Source: an uncultured Cytophagales bacterium (lineage in GTDB: Bacteria > Bacteroidota > Bacteroidia > Cytophagales > UBA9547). From it: a DNA stretch of 39,462 nucleotides. How positions within the stretch are numbered: the stretch's first letter is position 1; the number at the start of each line of letters is the position of its first letter. Made by a program: the position numbers and the translations under genes. Shown here piece by piece: positions 24,387-32,408 of this stretch. Below the pieces are notes generated by a model. That model ran no database searches. It was not told the origin of the DNA and worked only from the letters and a program-made list of their open reading frames with translations. The DNA lies in assembly GCA_945957555.1 (NCBI GenBank), contig CAMFLX010000028.1:1-39462 (forward strand), read 5' to 3'.

Positions 24387-24735
24387 AAAAGATGCACTAC
24401 TCTCGATGATTGATGCGCTTTCCGAGACGATTGATGCACTTTCCACGGTGATTGATGTACTTTCCGCGATGATTGATGCGCTTTCCGCGACAATTGATGT
24501 ACTTTCCGCGGCGATTGATGCACTTTCCGCGGCGATTGATGCACTTTCCGCGGTGATTGATGCGCTTTCCGCAGTCATCGTTATCCATTTCTTGGACATC
24601 GATGCTCATTTCTCGAACATTGATTGACTTTTCTCTGACACTGTTGCCCATTTCTCGGACATTGATGCGCTCCTCTCGATGATTGATGGGCTTTTCTTAC
24701 ACATTGATGCGCTTTTCTCGGTCATAGATGAGAGC
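24387..24735. repeat. 21-bp tandem repeat array, about 16 units
   Basis: Units follow GATTGATGCGCTTTCCG plus four variable bases. The left part (24408-24576) is highly regular; the right part (24577-24735) keeps the 21-bp spacing but changes to ATTGATGCxCTTTTCTCG/ATTTCTCGGAC variants. Because 21 is a multiple of three, several frames stay open on both strands. It lies between the small membrane protein and a candidate RNA, with no gene in it that I can support. Confidence 0.9.
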
Positions 24736-24767
24736 GTAAACCTGATTGTGTGAACTCGCCCCCCTAT

Positions 24768-24803
24768 AAAAAAAACAGACCCTAAGCAGTGCTAAGAGTC
24801 TGT
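24768..24803 (-). terminator. Rho-independent terminator (minus strand)
   Basis: On the minus strand ACAGACTCTTAGC... pairs with ...GCTTAGGGTCTGT (one T-T mismatch and one wobble), directly followed by eight T. It ends whatever is transcribed leftward from the 24804-25087 gap. Confidence 0.85.
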
Positions 24804-24992
24804 TCGATTATAAAATTCTAATACCATGAATAAGAACTGGCCCTTAGGCTGTCCTCGTCTTTGACCTTCCAGAATACTAGTTCTTCCTAGCTTCTAGAAG
24901 TTAAATCATATCTTGTTTGTGCTTTTGAATCTATAGCTTTTGCGGTTCAGCGTCATTATATCTGTAAAAAATGTATGCCTAATGTATTGTCA
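24768..24992 (-). ncRNA. Candidate small RNA of about 225 nt
   Basis: A consensus -7 box (TATATTTG, 25003-24996 on the minus strand) lies about 190 nt before the strong terminator, and no ORF of note lies between. The transcript would contain complementary segments AAGAACT and AGTTCTT about 50 nt apart. It could alternatively be the long 3' untranslated region of the porP/sprF-like gene, whose stop is at 25088. No Rfam family is recognised. Confidence 0.4.
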
Positions 24993-24995
24993 AGT

Positions 24996-25003
24996 CAAAT
25001 ATA
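24996..25003 (-). promoter_or_regulatory. -7 box of candidate small RNA
   Basis: TATATTTG on the minus strand matches TAnnTTTG exactly; the -33 element is not apparent at usual spacing. Confidence 0.4.
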
Positions 25004-25087
25004 GTATTTTTTTATGCTGCATGGCAGAGTGTTCATAAAAAAATTGAACACATATAGCTGGAAGGCATAATTGTAGCAATATGATGA

Positions 25088-26146
25088 CTACAAATACGGG
25101 CTTGGCATTCTTTGGATACTTTTGGGAGCTTTGATCCTCGCTTGGCGACCATTGTGTTTGTCTACATACTTGCCCCAGCGGAACTCATATATAAAGGAGA
25201 TCTCGTGCGCACCACCGCTGTTCATGCCTAGTGAAGAGATGGTCATGTCATAACTGTAACCAAAGGAATATCCATTTGCCTTGATCCCGGCCATAAACAC
25301 CAGAGCGTCATGGTTGATGCCTTTGTTTAAGGATTTCTTAACCAAAGGCAAACCACGATACCAAAGTCCTACCAAAATAGGCTCATAGTAAAAGTAAGCT
25401 CCCAGATCCAATTGGTCAAACTTACCCTGAGCCTTGTACATAAATGTAGGAGTAAACGAAACTTCCTTGAGGGTGCCCATACGTTCGGCATAAGGATCGT
25501 AAGGTGTCATGTTAAATTTATATCCACCCTGTAGACTGATCTTGGTAGGCAGTTTACTCTTGCCTTCCAGCACACTTTGATTAGGCCTGTTCATGTGGTG
25601 TAGCGACAGCCCCAACCAGAGGCTTTCGTTATGCACCATACCCCCCGTGGAAATATCTGCGTAGTTTACGTTTTGGGCGCTGCCCAATTGCTCAGTATTG
25701 TTGGCACCCGTAAGACCGGCGCTATTGTATTGCTCGTTAAATGTCAAATTATTGAAGTTCGTATTGCGCGACACCAAGTTCACCTGGATGGCAGGCCTCA
25801 GGTTCCATTCATCACTAAGCTTCATATTATAGTTGTACATCATCCCCAATTCTGTAGAAGCGATACGAGCAGTCGCGACCCTGTCATGGTTCAGATATAC
25901 CCCTACCCCACTGGACAAATGCGGAAAATAGTGATCTGCGCCAGCAGCATAGCTGATATATTTGCCTTGAAGATTTGGCCATTGGTTCCTAAAGCTGGCC
26001 ATAAGTCTCGTATTGTCACCCGTTCCTGCAAAGGCTGGGTTCATATACAATGGATTGGCGTAATATTGAGAATATTGCATGTCTTGTGCCTTGAGTCCCA
26101 AGCTTGAAATCAGCAGAAATACAAGTAGACAAATAATAGATTTCAT
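25088..26146 (-). CDS. PorP/SprF-family T9SS outer-membrane protein
   Basis: A 352-aa outer-membrane beta-barrel protein of the PorP/SprF family. The signal peptide (1-20) ends GLKAQDMQYSQYYANPLYM; the phrase YSQYYANPLYMNPAFAGTG is the hallmark N-terminus of the family, and FRNQWPNL follows. Strands continue to HEISFIYEFRWGKYV, and a basic tail ends the protein. PorP and SprF are needed for T9SS transport or surface anchoring of partner proteins; SprF serves SprB, a type B CTD adhesin in Flavobacterium. The gene is divergent from a type B CTD surface protein 109 bp away (ATG to ATG), so that protein is its likely client. Confidence 0.93.
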   Translation of the reverse strand: MKSIICLLVFLLISSLGLKAQDMQYSQYYANPLYMNPAFAGTGDNTRLMASFRNQWPNLQGKYISYAAGADHYFPHLSSGVGVYLNHDRVATARIASTELGMMYNYNMKLSDEWNLRPAIQVNLVSRNTNFNNLTFNEQYNSAGLTGANNTEQLGSAQNVNYADISTGGMVHNESLWLGLSLHHMNRPNQSVLEGKSKLPTKISLQGGYKFNMTPYDPYAERMGTLKEVSFTPTFMYKAQGKFDQLDLGAYFYYEPILVGLWYRGLPLVKKSLNKGINHDALVFMAGIKANGYSFGYSYDMTISSLGMNSGGAHEISFIYEFRWGKYVDKHNGRQARIKAPKSIQRMPSPYL

Positions 26147-26170
26147 ATTTAAAAACGCAGTATTGCGCTA

Positions 26171-26178
26171 CAAAATTA
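26171..26178 (-). promoter_or_regulatory. -7 box of the porP/sprF-like gene
   Basis: The minus strand reads TAATTTTG, matching TAnnTTTG, 25-32 nt before the ATG at 26146. Confidence 0.45.
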
Positions 26179-26231
26179 GTTATAATTCTTTCATTTTGTA
26201 ACATTTGCGTGTTTTAAAAAATATTTGTTGG

Positions 26232-26239
26232 TATTTTTG
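26232..26239 (+). promoter_or_regulatory. -7 box of the type B CTD protein gene
   Basis: TATTTTTG matches TAnnTTTG and lies 17-24 nt before the ATG at 26256, back to back with the porP/sprF-like promoter; a TTTG at 26204-26207 is slightly too far for a standard -33. Confidence 0.45.
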
Positions 26240-26255
26240 CCCAAATATCAAAACA

Positions 26256-29042
26256 ATGAAATTATATATAAAGTATATAATTGTCTTCCTAAGTATCTCG
26301 TGGACCTGCTTTGCCAAAACCCAAGTATGCAGTCCAAATCTATGTAGTGCCACACTCAACTTGGGCAGCGATACGGCGATTTGTATGTTTCCTTATACCC
26401 TTAAATCTGGGTATCCCTGTGCCACACACCTTTGGTCTGATGGCAGCAGCAAAGATTCATTAATAGTTTATAAAGCAGGAACCTACGTTGTAGAACTTAC
26501 CGATGGTGCCTGTTCTTTAAAGGACACCATAGTCATACGTGGTCGAGCGGCGGCATTGTCTAAGGAGGCCAATGTTTGGTATTTTGGCAATAGCGCAGGC
26601 TTGGACTTTAATACCAGTCCTGTAAGTACAATGGGCAACAGCCCGATCCAAGCGAGAAGTACTGCGAGTATCTGCGACAGCGTGGGCAACCTACTGTTTT
26701 ACACTGATGGCGTAAACGTTTGGGACAAAAATCATAACGTGATGACCAATGGCACGGGACTCCTTGGCGACCCCAATGCCACACAATCGAGTATCATCAT
26801 TCCACAGCCTAGTAGCGACAGCCTTTATATAATCTTCACCTGTCCTTCTTTTGCTGGAAAAGTAAACGGCCCTACGGCTGGTTTCAACTATAGCATCGTA
26901 GATATATCACTAAATGGTGGCTTGGGAGATGTAATCTCCAAAAACAATTTGCTCTTCAAACCCAGTTCTGAAAAAGTGGCAGCAGTGCGCCATGCCAATG
27001 GCACCGACGTATGGGTGATGGCCCATGAGTCCAATTCTAAAAACTTCAGAGCCTACTTGGTAAGTGCTACTGGAGTAAGTAATACGGCTGTTATAAGTGC
27101 TTTGGGCACGACTTATTCAAGTTCGCTTCATAATGTGGGCCAAATGAAGTTTTCACCTGATGGTACAAAGTTGCTTACCACCGCTGGTGGCGTTTACGAA
27201 TTATACAACTTTGACAAGACTACTGGCTTATTGAGCAATCTTATTTCAATCACCAAATTTGGGACCGTGCCTTATGGTTGTGAATTTTCGCCCGATGGTA
27301 CCAAAATCTATTTGACGGACACTGCATTAGCCATCATCAGGCAAGTTGATATTTCCTCTGGCTTTTTGTCTTCTTTTATAAATACCAATATTGCCACGAC
27401 TGGCAAGGTTAAATATGGACTACAAATGGGCCCGGATGGTAAAATCTACGTGGTCGACAATAATAAAGGCAATACACTAGGAATCATTAACAATCCTGAT
27501 GGCCTAGGGGCTCTTTCAAATTATCAATCAGGTCAAATTGCCCTTCCCAGTGGCTCAGTGGTGCAAGGCACTCTGCCCAACTTTATGAAGGACTTATTAA
27601 CTCCACTCAAACCCAATTTTAGCTATACCGACACCTGTGTGTTTTCGGGTACACAGTTTAAATTGATCCATTTTGCAGACACGGTGGGTTCATCCTGGGA
27701 TTTTGGCGATGGTAGCAGCGCTTCAGACACAATCCATATCTATACTGACAAAGGACTCAAGACCGTAAAATTCGCTTATATCGATGGTTGTGCTTTGAGT
27801 GGCCGAGATACGATTTCGAAAACACTAAAAATAGTGGGTCCAATTCTTAAACTCAAAGACAGTGTCTCTTGTACTTTACCGATTACACTCGATGCACAAA
27901 ACACTGGAGCTAGCTATACATGGAATACTGGCGAAAGTTCTCAAACCATAAGCGCTGATACGGTAGGTTCCTACTCAGTAAGTGTGACATTGGAAAGTTG
28001 TACCGCTTTAGACACTGCTGTAATTGATACCGTACATATTGCCAATAGGGAGTTTAGCTATATTGATACATGTTTTGCAAACCCCACACAGTTCCATTTG
28101 GCAAGCTTGGCCGACACCAGCAATCTTTCTTGGGACTTTGGCGATAACGGCAGTTCTTCTAAAGCGGAACCCTCACATTTATTCCAAACCAAAGGTATCC
28201 AAACTATTACGCTGAACTACATCGATACTTGTGGCAAAACCAGAGCTCATATCAAGCACCTGACCATACTTCCCTCCGATCCCATATCCTTAGCTCTTGC
28301 TAAAGACAGCATTTGTGCAGGGGAGACCATCACGTTTACCGCCGATTCTATTAAAGGTGGGGGTACCTTGCCAAGTCTGGAATGGCGGCTCAACGGTAAG
28401 GCTCAAAGTACCAACTATACCTTCAGTACCTCAACCTTACAAAACAATGACAAAATCTCAGTGTATGTAACCAGCGATGCCGCCTGTACTCAACCCAAGG
28501 AAGCGGAAAGCAACAGCATCACTATACATGTAATACCTGCCCCCAAAGTAACGCTTGAACCACAGACCCTATTTTGCGAGGAAGAAAAGGGAAGCATCGT
28601 ACTAGACGCCTCACAAGCCAATATCAAAACCTACCTTTGGTCTACTGGGGAAAGCACAGCCAACATTAGTGTCAACAAAGCAGGAACCTACTCGGTGACA
28701 ATTACCAATCTACAAAACTGTACTACAACCAGTAGTACTGAAGTGCTCAACAACTGCGAGCCGAAAGTTTTTATCCCATCTGCATTCACACCCAATGATG
28801 ATGGCAAAAATGACAAACTTGAGTTCTTTACGGCGTTCACATCCACGTTCAGTATCAAATTTTACAACCGATGGGGTGAACTGATCTACGAATCAAACGA
28901 CCACAACGCTACTTGGGACGGCATGTATCTTGGCAAAACCTTGCCTTCAGGAGTATATAACTATGTATGTACCTACAGCGGAACTGTGAGGGGTAAAACT
29001 GAAACTAAAAAGATCAAAGGTGATGTAGCCATTTTGGAGTAA
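26256..29042 (+). CDS. Large surface protein with gliding-type (type B) T9SS C-terminal domain
   Basis: A 928-aa secreted protein. A signal peptide (about 1-21) is followed by an Ig-like module (LWSDGSSKDS...GTYVVELTDG). Next is a beta-propeller-like region (about 95-450, with repeats such as FSPDGTKLL, FSPDGTKIYL and MGPDGKIYVV). Two PKD-type modules follow (SWDFGDGSS and SWDFGDNGSS), interleaved with two more Ig-like modules (YTWNTGESSQTIS; YLWSTGESTANIS). The last 90 residues, from VFIPSAFTPNDDGKNDKLEF through YNRWGELIYES and LPSGVYNYV, are the type B CTD. It is exported through T9SS and displayed on the surface, perhaps for adhesion or gliding. The ATG at 26256 gives a proper signal peptide; the longer frame begins with TTG. 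Confidence 0.92.
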   Translation: MKLYIKYIIVFLSISWTCFAKTQVCSPNLCSATLNLGSDTAICMFPYTLKSGYPCATHLWSDGSSKDSLIVYKAGTYVVELTDGACSLKDTIVIRGRAAALSKEANVWYFGNSAGLDFNTSPVSTMGNSPIQARSTASICDSVGNLLFYTDGVNVWDKNHNVMTNGTGLLGDPNATQSSIIIPQPSSDSLYIIFTCPSFAGKVNGPTAGFNYSIVDISLNGGLGDVISKNNLLFKPSSEKVAAVRHANGTDVWVMAHESNSKNFRAYLVSATGVSNTAVISALGTTYSSSLHNVGQMKFSPDGTKLLTTAGGVYELYNFDKTTGLLSNLISITKFGTVPYGCEFSPDGTKIYLTDTALAIIRQVDISSGFLSSFINTNIATTGKVKYGLQMGPDGKIYVVDNNKGNTLGIINNPDGLGALSNYQSGQIALPSGSVVQGTLPNFMKDLLTPLKPNFSYTDTCVFSGTQFKLIHFADTVGSSWDFGDGSSASDTIHIYTDKGLKTVKFAYIDGCALSGRDTISKTLKIVGPILKLKDSVSCTLPITLDAQNTGASYTWNTGESSQTISADTVGSYSVSVTLESCTALDTAVIDTVHIANREFSYIDTCFANPTQFHLASLADTSNLSWDFGDNGSSSKAEPSHLFQTKGIQTITLNYIDTCGKTRAHIKHLTILPSDPISLALAKDSICAGETITFTADSIKGGGTLPSLEWRLNGKAQSTNYTFSTSTLQNNDKISVYVTSDAACTQPKEAESNSITIHVIPAPKVTLEPQTLFCEEEKGSIVLDASQANIKTYLWSTGESTANISVNKAGTYSVTITNLQNCTTTSSTEVLNNCEPKVFIPSAFTPNDDGKNDKLEFFTAFTSTFSIKFYNRWGELIYESNDHNATWDGMYLGKTLPSGVYNYVCTYSGTVRGKTETKKIKGDVAILE

Positions 29043-29049
29043 TCCAAAA

Positions 29050-29082
29050 TTTGATAAAAAGTGATTTTATTTTTTATCTTTG
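29050..29082 (+). promoter_or_regulatory. Promoter of the PP2C-type phosphatase gene
   Basis: TTTG at 29050-29053, 21 bp, then TATCTTTG at 29075-29082. The start codon at 29090 is only 7 nt beyond the -7 box, so the mRNA would be nearly leaderless. Confidence 0.55.
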
Positions 29083-29089
29083 GTCAATT

Positions 29090-29821
29090 ATGAAAGTGTA
29101 TAAGACCCTTACTATCGGAGAATTTCACAAAAATTTCTGCGAAGACTACTTGATTTCAGCAGAATATGGAAAAAACAAACAGCTCTTCGCCGTACTAGAC
29201 GGTTGTAGCATGGGCAACGAAAGCCACTTTGCCGCTACCCTCACTGGCAAAATCCTCAAAAAAATAGCTCAACACTTATTGCATACTGATACCGAAAATC
29301 CCCAAAACCTTGAAGCCGATCTTAAGGAAATCTTAAAGCAAATATTTGAAAACCTCAAAATTTTCAGGAACCAACTGCTCTTGGAAAAGAATGATCTTTT
29401 AGCAACGCTCATCTTACTGGTGCTCGATACACATACAAACCATGGGGAGCTCATTGCTGTTGGCGATGGCTATGTGGCACTTGATGGCAATATCACAGAA
29501 TACGATCACAACAACATACCTGATTATCTGGGGTATCACTTAACTGAAGATTTCGAAAGTTGGTACGAAAGCCAAACTCAAAGGATCAGTTTCACAAGCT
29601 TTAAAGACTTAAGCATTTGCACTGATGGAATCCTTACTTTTAATCAATTTGAAGAGAAGAAGAAGAAAGATGAGTCTATAGACCCTATCCACTATATGCT
29701 GCTAGATCATGAATTTGCGGAAAGCAAAAACATGTTTGTAAAAAAACTCACGCACTTAGAGAAGGCATTCAGCCTCAAACATACCGATGACCTTGCGATC
29801 ATCAGAATTATTAATGCTTGA
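29090..29821 (+). CDS. PP2C-family Ser/Thr protein phosphatase
   Basis: A 243-aa cytoplasmic PP2C-like phosphatase. Metal-site residues are visible as D19 (FCEDYL), D37-G38 (FAVLDGCSMG), the ICTDGI segment near residue 180, and the DD of KHTDDLAIIRI at the C-terminus. It is at the short end of the family, and the first motif lacks the usual NED form but keeps the acidic residue. The ATG at 29090 is used; an in-frame TTG at 29051 would place the promoter inside the gene. No kinase partner is adjacent; it converges on the nagZ-like gene with a 7-nt gap. Confidence 0.82.
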   Translation: MKVYKTLTIGEFHKNFCEDYLISAEYGKNKQLFAVLDGCSMGNESHFAATLTGKILKKIAQHLLHTDTENPQNLEADLKEILKQIFENLKIFRNQLLLEKNDLLATLILLVLDTHTNHGELIAVGDGYVALDGNITEYDHNNIPDYLGYHLTEDFESWYESQTQRISFTSFKDLSICTDGILTFNQFEEKKKKDESIDPIHYMLLDHEFAESKNMFVKKLTHLEKAFSLKHTDDLAIIRIINA

Positions 29822-29828
29822 GAGGAGG

Positions 29829-31064
29829 TTATTCAAGCAAACCAATCTTTCTTTTGAGTTTGAGGATTCTTTTATAAGATTCAGAAATTCTAAGGGGCGA
29901 AACCTTCCCTTCTTTTACCAACCTTTTGATGAGTGAATTGAGCTGTGAAGCTGTTACTTGTTGGGTAGCTACTACGTTATTGCCTAACAACAAAATATCC
30001 ACACCTGCATTGATACAGAGCGTTACGGCCTTCTCCAAACCATAGTTTTTACTGATGGCGTACATTTGCATGTCATCAGAAAAGATCACTCCATCATATT
30101 TCAAACTATCTCTCAGTAAACCAGTGATGATCTTTTTAGAAAGCGTTGCTGGCAAACAAGTGCTATCCAACTTACAATTAACAATATGTGCTGTCATCAC
30201 TGCATCGCAAGTATTTGATTTAATCAAGTTGACGAATGGCATCAATTCTTGACGAGACCAAGTCTTAGTCACATCCGTAAGACCCAGATGAGAATCTGTA
30301 TTAGAGCTACCATGTCCTGGAAAGTGTTTGATCACTGTTGCCACCCCATTCTTTTGATGTGCTTTTATGGCAATACCCGCATGTTTGGTTACCATATCAG
30401 GATCACTCGAATAGCTTCTCCACATTTTATAAATCACAGGGTTTCTGAGATTCACTGCCATATCTACCGAAGGTGCAAAGTTCATGTTGATGCCCAAGTC
30501 CTTAAGTTGCTTGGCCAATCTATCATAGTAATATACAGAACTATCTGCATTATCTAGCTTACCCAGATAAGCCGCAGAAGGCATTTTCACAAAACCATAC
30601 TTCTCTTTGAGTCGGTGTACCTGCCCCCCTTCTTCATCAATGGAAATAAATAGGGGAATCCTCGCTTTTCTTTGTAAGGAGTCTATGCAAGTTTTAAGAG
30701 TTTGAAAGGAATTGACATTACTCACATTTTTCTCAAATAGTATAATGCTACCAATCTTATTTTGTGCTATCTCAGAAATGATGGAATCTTTGCTACTCAG
30801 CAATTTTGCGTCCTTAATCCCCACCAAAATCATTTGACCAATCTTGAGAGTCAAGCTATCCTCCTCGCTCAGTTGGGGCACTACTACAGCGATGTCCTTC
30901 TTCTTATCACTTTTATTGTCCTTCTTATCTTTGTCTTTCTCAGAGACTTTGGTCTTAGCAGTGGCTACGTTTGTTTTTTTGGATGATTTACAGGTACCGC
31001 ACAAAAAAATTAATAAAACACCGATAACTAGTTTAATGATGGATAGCCTTGACAACAACAACAT
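29829..31064 (-). CDS. nagZ: GH3 beta-N-acetylglucosaminidase, NagZ-like lipoprotein
   Basis: A 411-aa glycoside hydrolase family 3 enzyme. A lipoprotein signal (MLLLSRLSIIKLVIGVLLIF, then LCGTCKSS) and a Lys/Asp-rich linker precede the catalytic TIM barrel. The motif KHFPGHG followed by TDSHLGL gives the Asp-His dyad special to NagZ, and the nucleophile Asp is in GVIFSDDMQM. NagZ cleaves GlcNAc from anhydro-muropeptides or peptidoglycan chains; the lipid anchor puts this one in the periplasm, unlike cytoplasmic E. coli NagZ. The ATG at 31064 lies inside the end of tilS (32-nt overlap), so the two are co-transcribed. Confidence 0.88.
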   Translation of the reverse strand: MLLLSRLSIIKLVIGVLLIFLCGTCKSSKKTNVATAKTKVSEKDKDKKDNKSDKKKDIAVVVPQLSEEDSLTLKIGQMILVGIKDAKLLSSKDSIISEIAQNKIGSIILFEKNVSNVNSFQTLKTCIDSLQRKARIPLFISIDEEGGQVHRLKEKYGFVKMPSAAYLGKLDNADSSVYYYDRLAKQLKDLGINMNFAPSVDMAVNLRNPVIYKMWRSYSSDPDMVTKHAGIAIKAHQKNGVATVIKHFPGHGSSNTDSHLGLTDVTKTWSRQELMPFVNLIKSNTCDAVMTAHIVNCKLDSTCLPATLSKKIITGLLRDSLKYDGVIFSDDMQMYAISKNYGLEKAVTLCINAGVDILLLGNNVVATQQVTASQLNSLIKRLVKEGKVSPLRISESYKRILKLKRKIGLLE

Positions 31065-32361
31065 TTTCTCCTTTTTCAACTTTACAATACTGTGATGATC
31101 GTATGCCCACCACCCAAATGATTTCATCTTCAATTTGAAAGATAGGGATATAATTTTTCAAATTCAAAGGAATTTTAGCGTCATTCAAAACATCGGCTAT
31201 TTTCTTCCTTTTACCATTCATACCATAAGGAGCCATACTATCCCCAGCCTGCAAGTATCGTATGGTAAGTTTTTCAGAAAGGTATCTTTCAGGCAACAAT
31301 AGATCCAATTTAGAGAGTGCTAAGCCTTCTTCAAATTCCCTGCTTTCGGTTTCAAAAGTATAAGAACCAAACGTAAACGAAACAGGAATGCCTTGCAAAA
31401 CAAGGGCTGAAACAGTGTTGCTCAATATAGGCGCAAGGACAAAAGCCTTTTTACCACAAACCAAGTGATGGCTTTCGCTCAGAAATGATGCACCGGGCTC
31501 AGATCTATCATGTTCCGCTATTTTAAGACATTTGTGGAAATCAAAACCATAATCTCTTAACAATTCTGAAAGGAGAAAAGCCAAAGGTACTCCCGTATCC
31601 AAAATTGTGTAACTAATTTCCAAAACACCCCCAGCTTTGAAGCAGACATGTTCGTTCTTGATTTTCTCTATTTGGTATTGGATAAATTCATTGGCTGCAC
31701 TCATTTTCTCCGCAGTCCTAGAAAATGCCTCTTCCACTTTTGGATTAATCTCCTTAAGCAAGGGCATTACATTTAATCTCAAATGATTACGTTGGTATTT
31801 ATCCAGACTATTAGAGCTGTCTTCACGCCAATTCAGTCCATGCTGCTCAGCAAACCCTTCAAGCTCTCGCTTCTCAAAAATCAATAAAGGCCTTAGAAGT
31901 CTACCATTCACTGCTTTGATACCTGCCAAACCTGCATGCCCCGTTCCCTTAACCAAGTTAAGCAGTATAGTTTCTGCAAGATCATTTTTGTGGTGTGCCG
32001 TTACTATAAAATCAAAACCTTTTTCATCAGTAAGCTCCTGAAACCATTTATACCTCAATTCCCGCGCAGCCATCTGAATAGAAACCTTTTGTGAATCAGC
32101 ATACGACTCCGTGTCAAAACGTTTCAAAAAAAAATCTTTATGGATTTTCTGAGTCAATATGCTTACTGATCTTTCATCAGCATCAGAATCAACACCCCTC
32201 AATTGAAAATTACAATGGGCAATTGCGAAATCCAAACCAAGGTCTTTAAATAAAGCAACCAAAACCACCGAATCCACACCGCCACTTACTGCCAAAAGAT
32301 ACTTTCTCTTGGTGTAATCTTTGATTACCTTTGAAAGATGTAATTTTAACTCATTTATCAT
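31033..32361 (-). CDS. tilS: tRNA(Ile)-lysidine synthase TilS
   Basis: A 442-aa N-type PP-loop ATPase that makes lysidine at C34 of tRNA-Ile2, changing AUG reading to AUA. The PP-loop SGGVDS (residues 26-31) is followed by IAHCNFQLRGVDSDADE, VTAHHKNDLAETILLNLVKG and the RPLL segment with the substrate-binding WREDSSN stretch. Length fits the long form with a C-terminal domain (DSMAPYGMNGKRKKIADVLN). It is an essential housekeeping gene, divergent from the OstA-like gene and overlapping the nagZ-like gene. Confidence 0.95.
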   Translation of the reverse strand: MINELKLHLSKVIKDYTKRKYLLAVSGGVDSVVLVALFKDLGLDFAIAHCNFQLRGVDSDADERSVSILTQKIHKDFFLKRFDTESYADSQKVSIQMAARELRYKWFQELTDEKGFDFIVTAHHKNDLAETILLNLVKGTGHAGLAGIKAVNGRLLRPLLIFEKRELEGFAEQHGLNWREDSSNSLDKYQRNHLRLNVMPLLKEINPKVEEAFSRTAEKMSAANEFIQYQIEKIKNEHVCFKAGGVLEISYTILDTGVPLAFLLSELLRDYGFDFHKCLKIAEHDRSEPGASFLSESHHLVCGKKAFVLAPILSNTVSALVLQGIPVSFTFGSYTFETESREFEEGLALSKLDLLLPERYLSEKLTIRYLQAGDSMAPYGMNGKRKKIADVLNDAKIPLNLKNYIPIFQIEDEIIWVVGIRSSQYCKVEKGENVVVVKAIHH

Positions 32362-32383
32362 TACACGAATATAGCATTTTTGT

Positions 32384-32391
32384 TAATTTTG
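32384..32391 (+). promoter_or_regulatory. -7 box of the OstA-like/LEA/rnhA operon
   Basis: TAATTTTG matches TAnnTTTG, 18-25 nt before the GTG start at 32409. Confidence 0.45.
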
Positions 32392-32408
32392 AAACTCAAT
32401 AAATTAAA

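Noticed and set aside
24359-24651. Short open frames on both strands (IDALSA, AESASIA and similar repeats)
   Set aside because: Four overlapping frames are open at once because of the 21-bp period; none has a convincing start, and the plus frame stops where the repeat decays.
25029-25052. Terminator of the porP/sprF-like gene (GTGTTC/GAACAC hairpin)
   Set aside because: The T run lies in the loop rather than after the stem, and the stem has only six pairs.
29816-29838. Terminator between the PP2C and nagZ-like genes
   Set aside because: GCTTGA/TCAAGC gives only a 6-7 bp stem overlapping both stop codons, with no T run; too weak to call.
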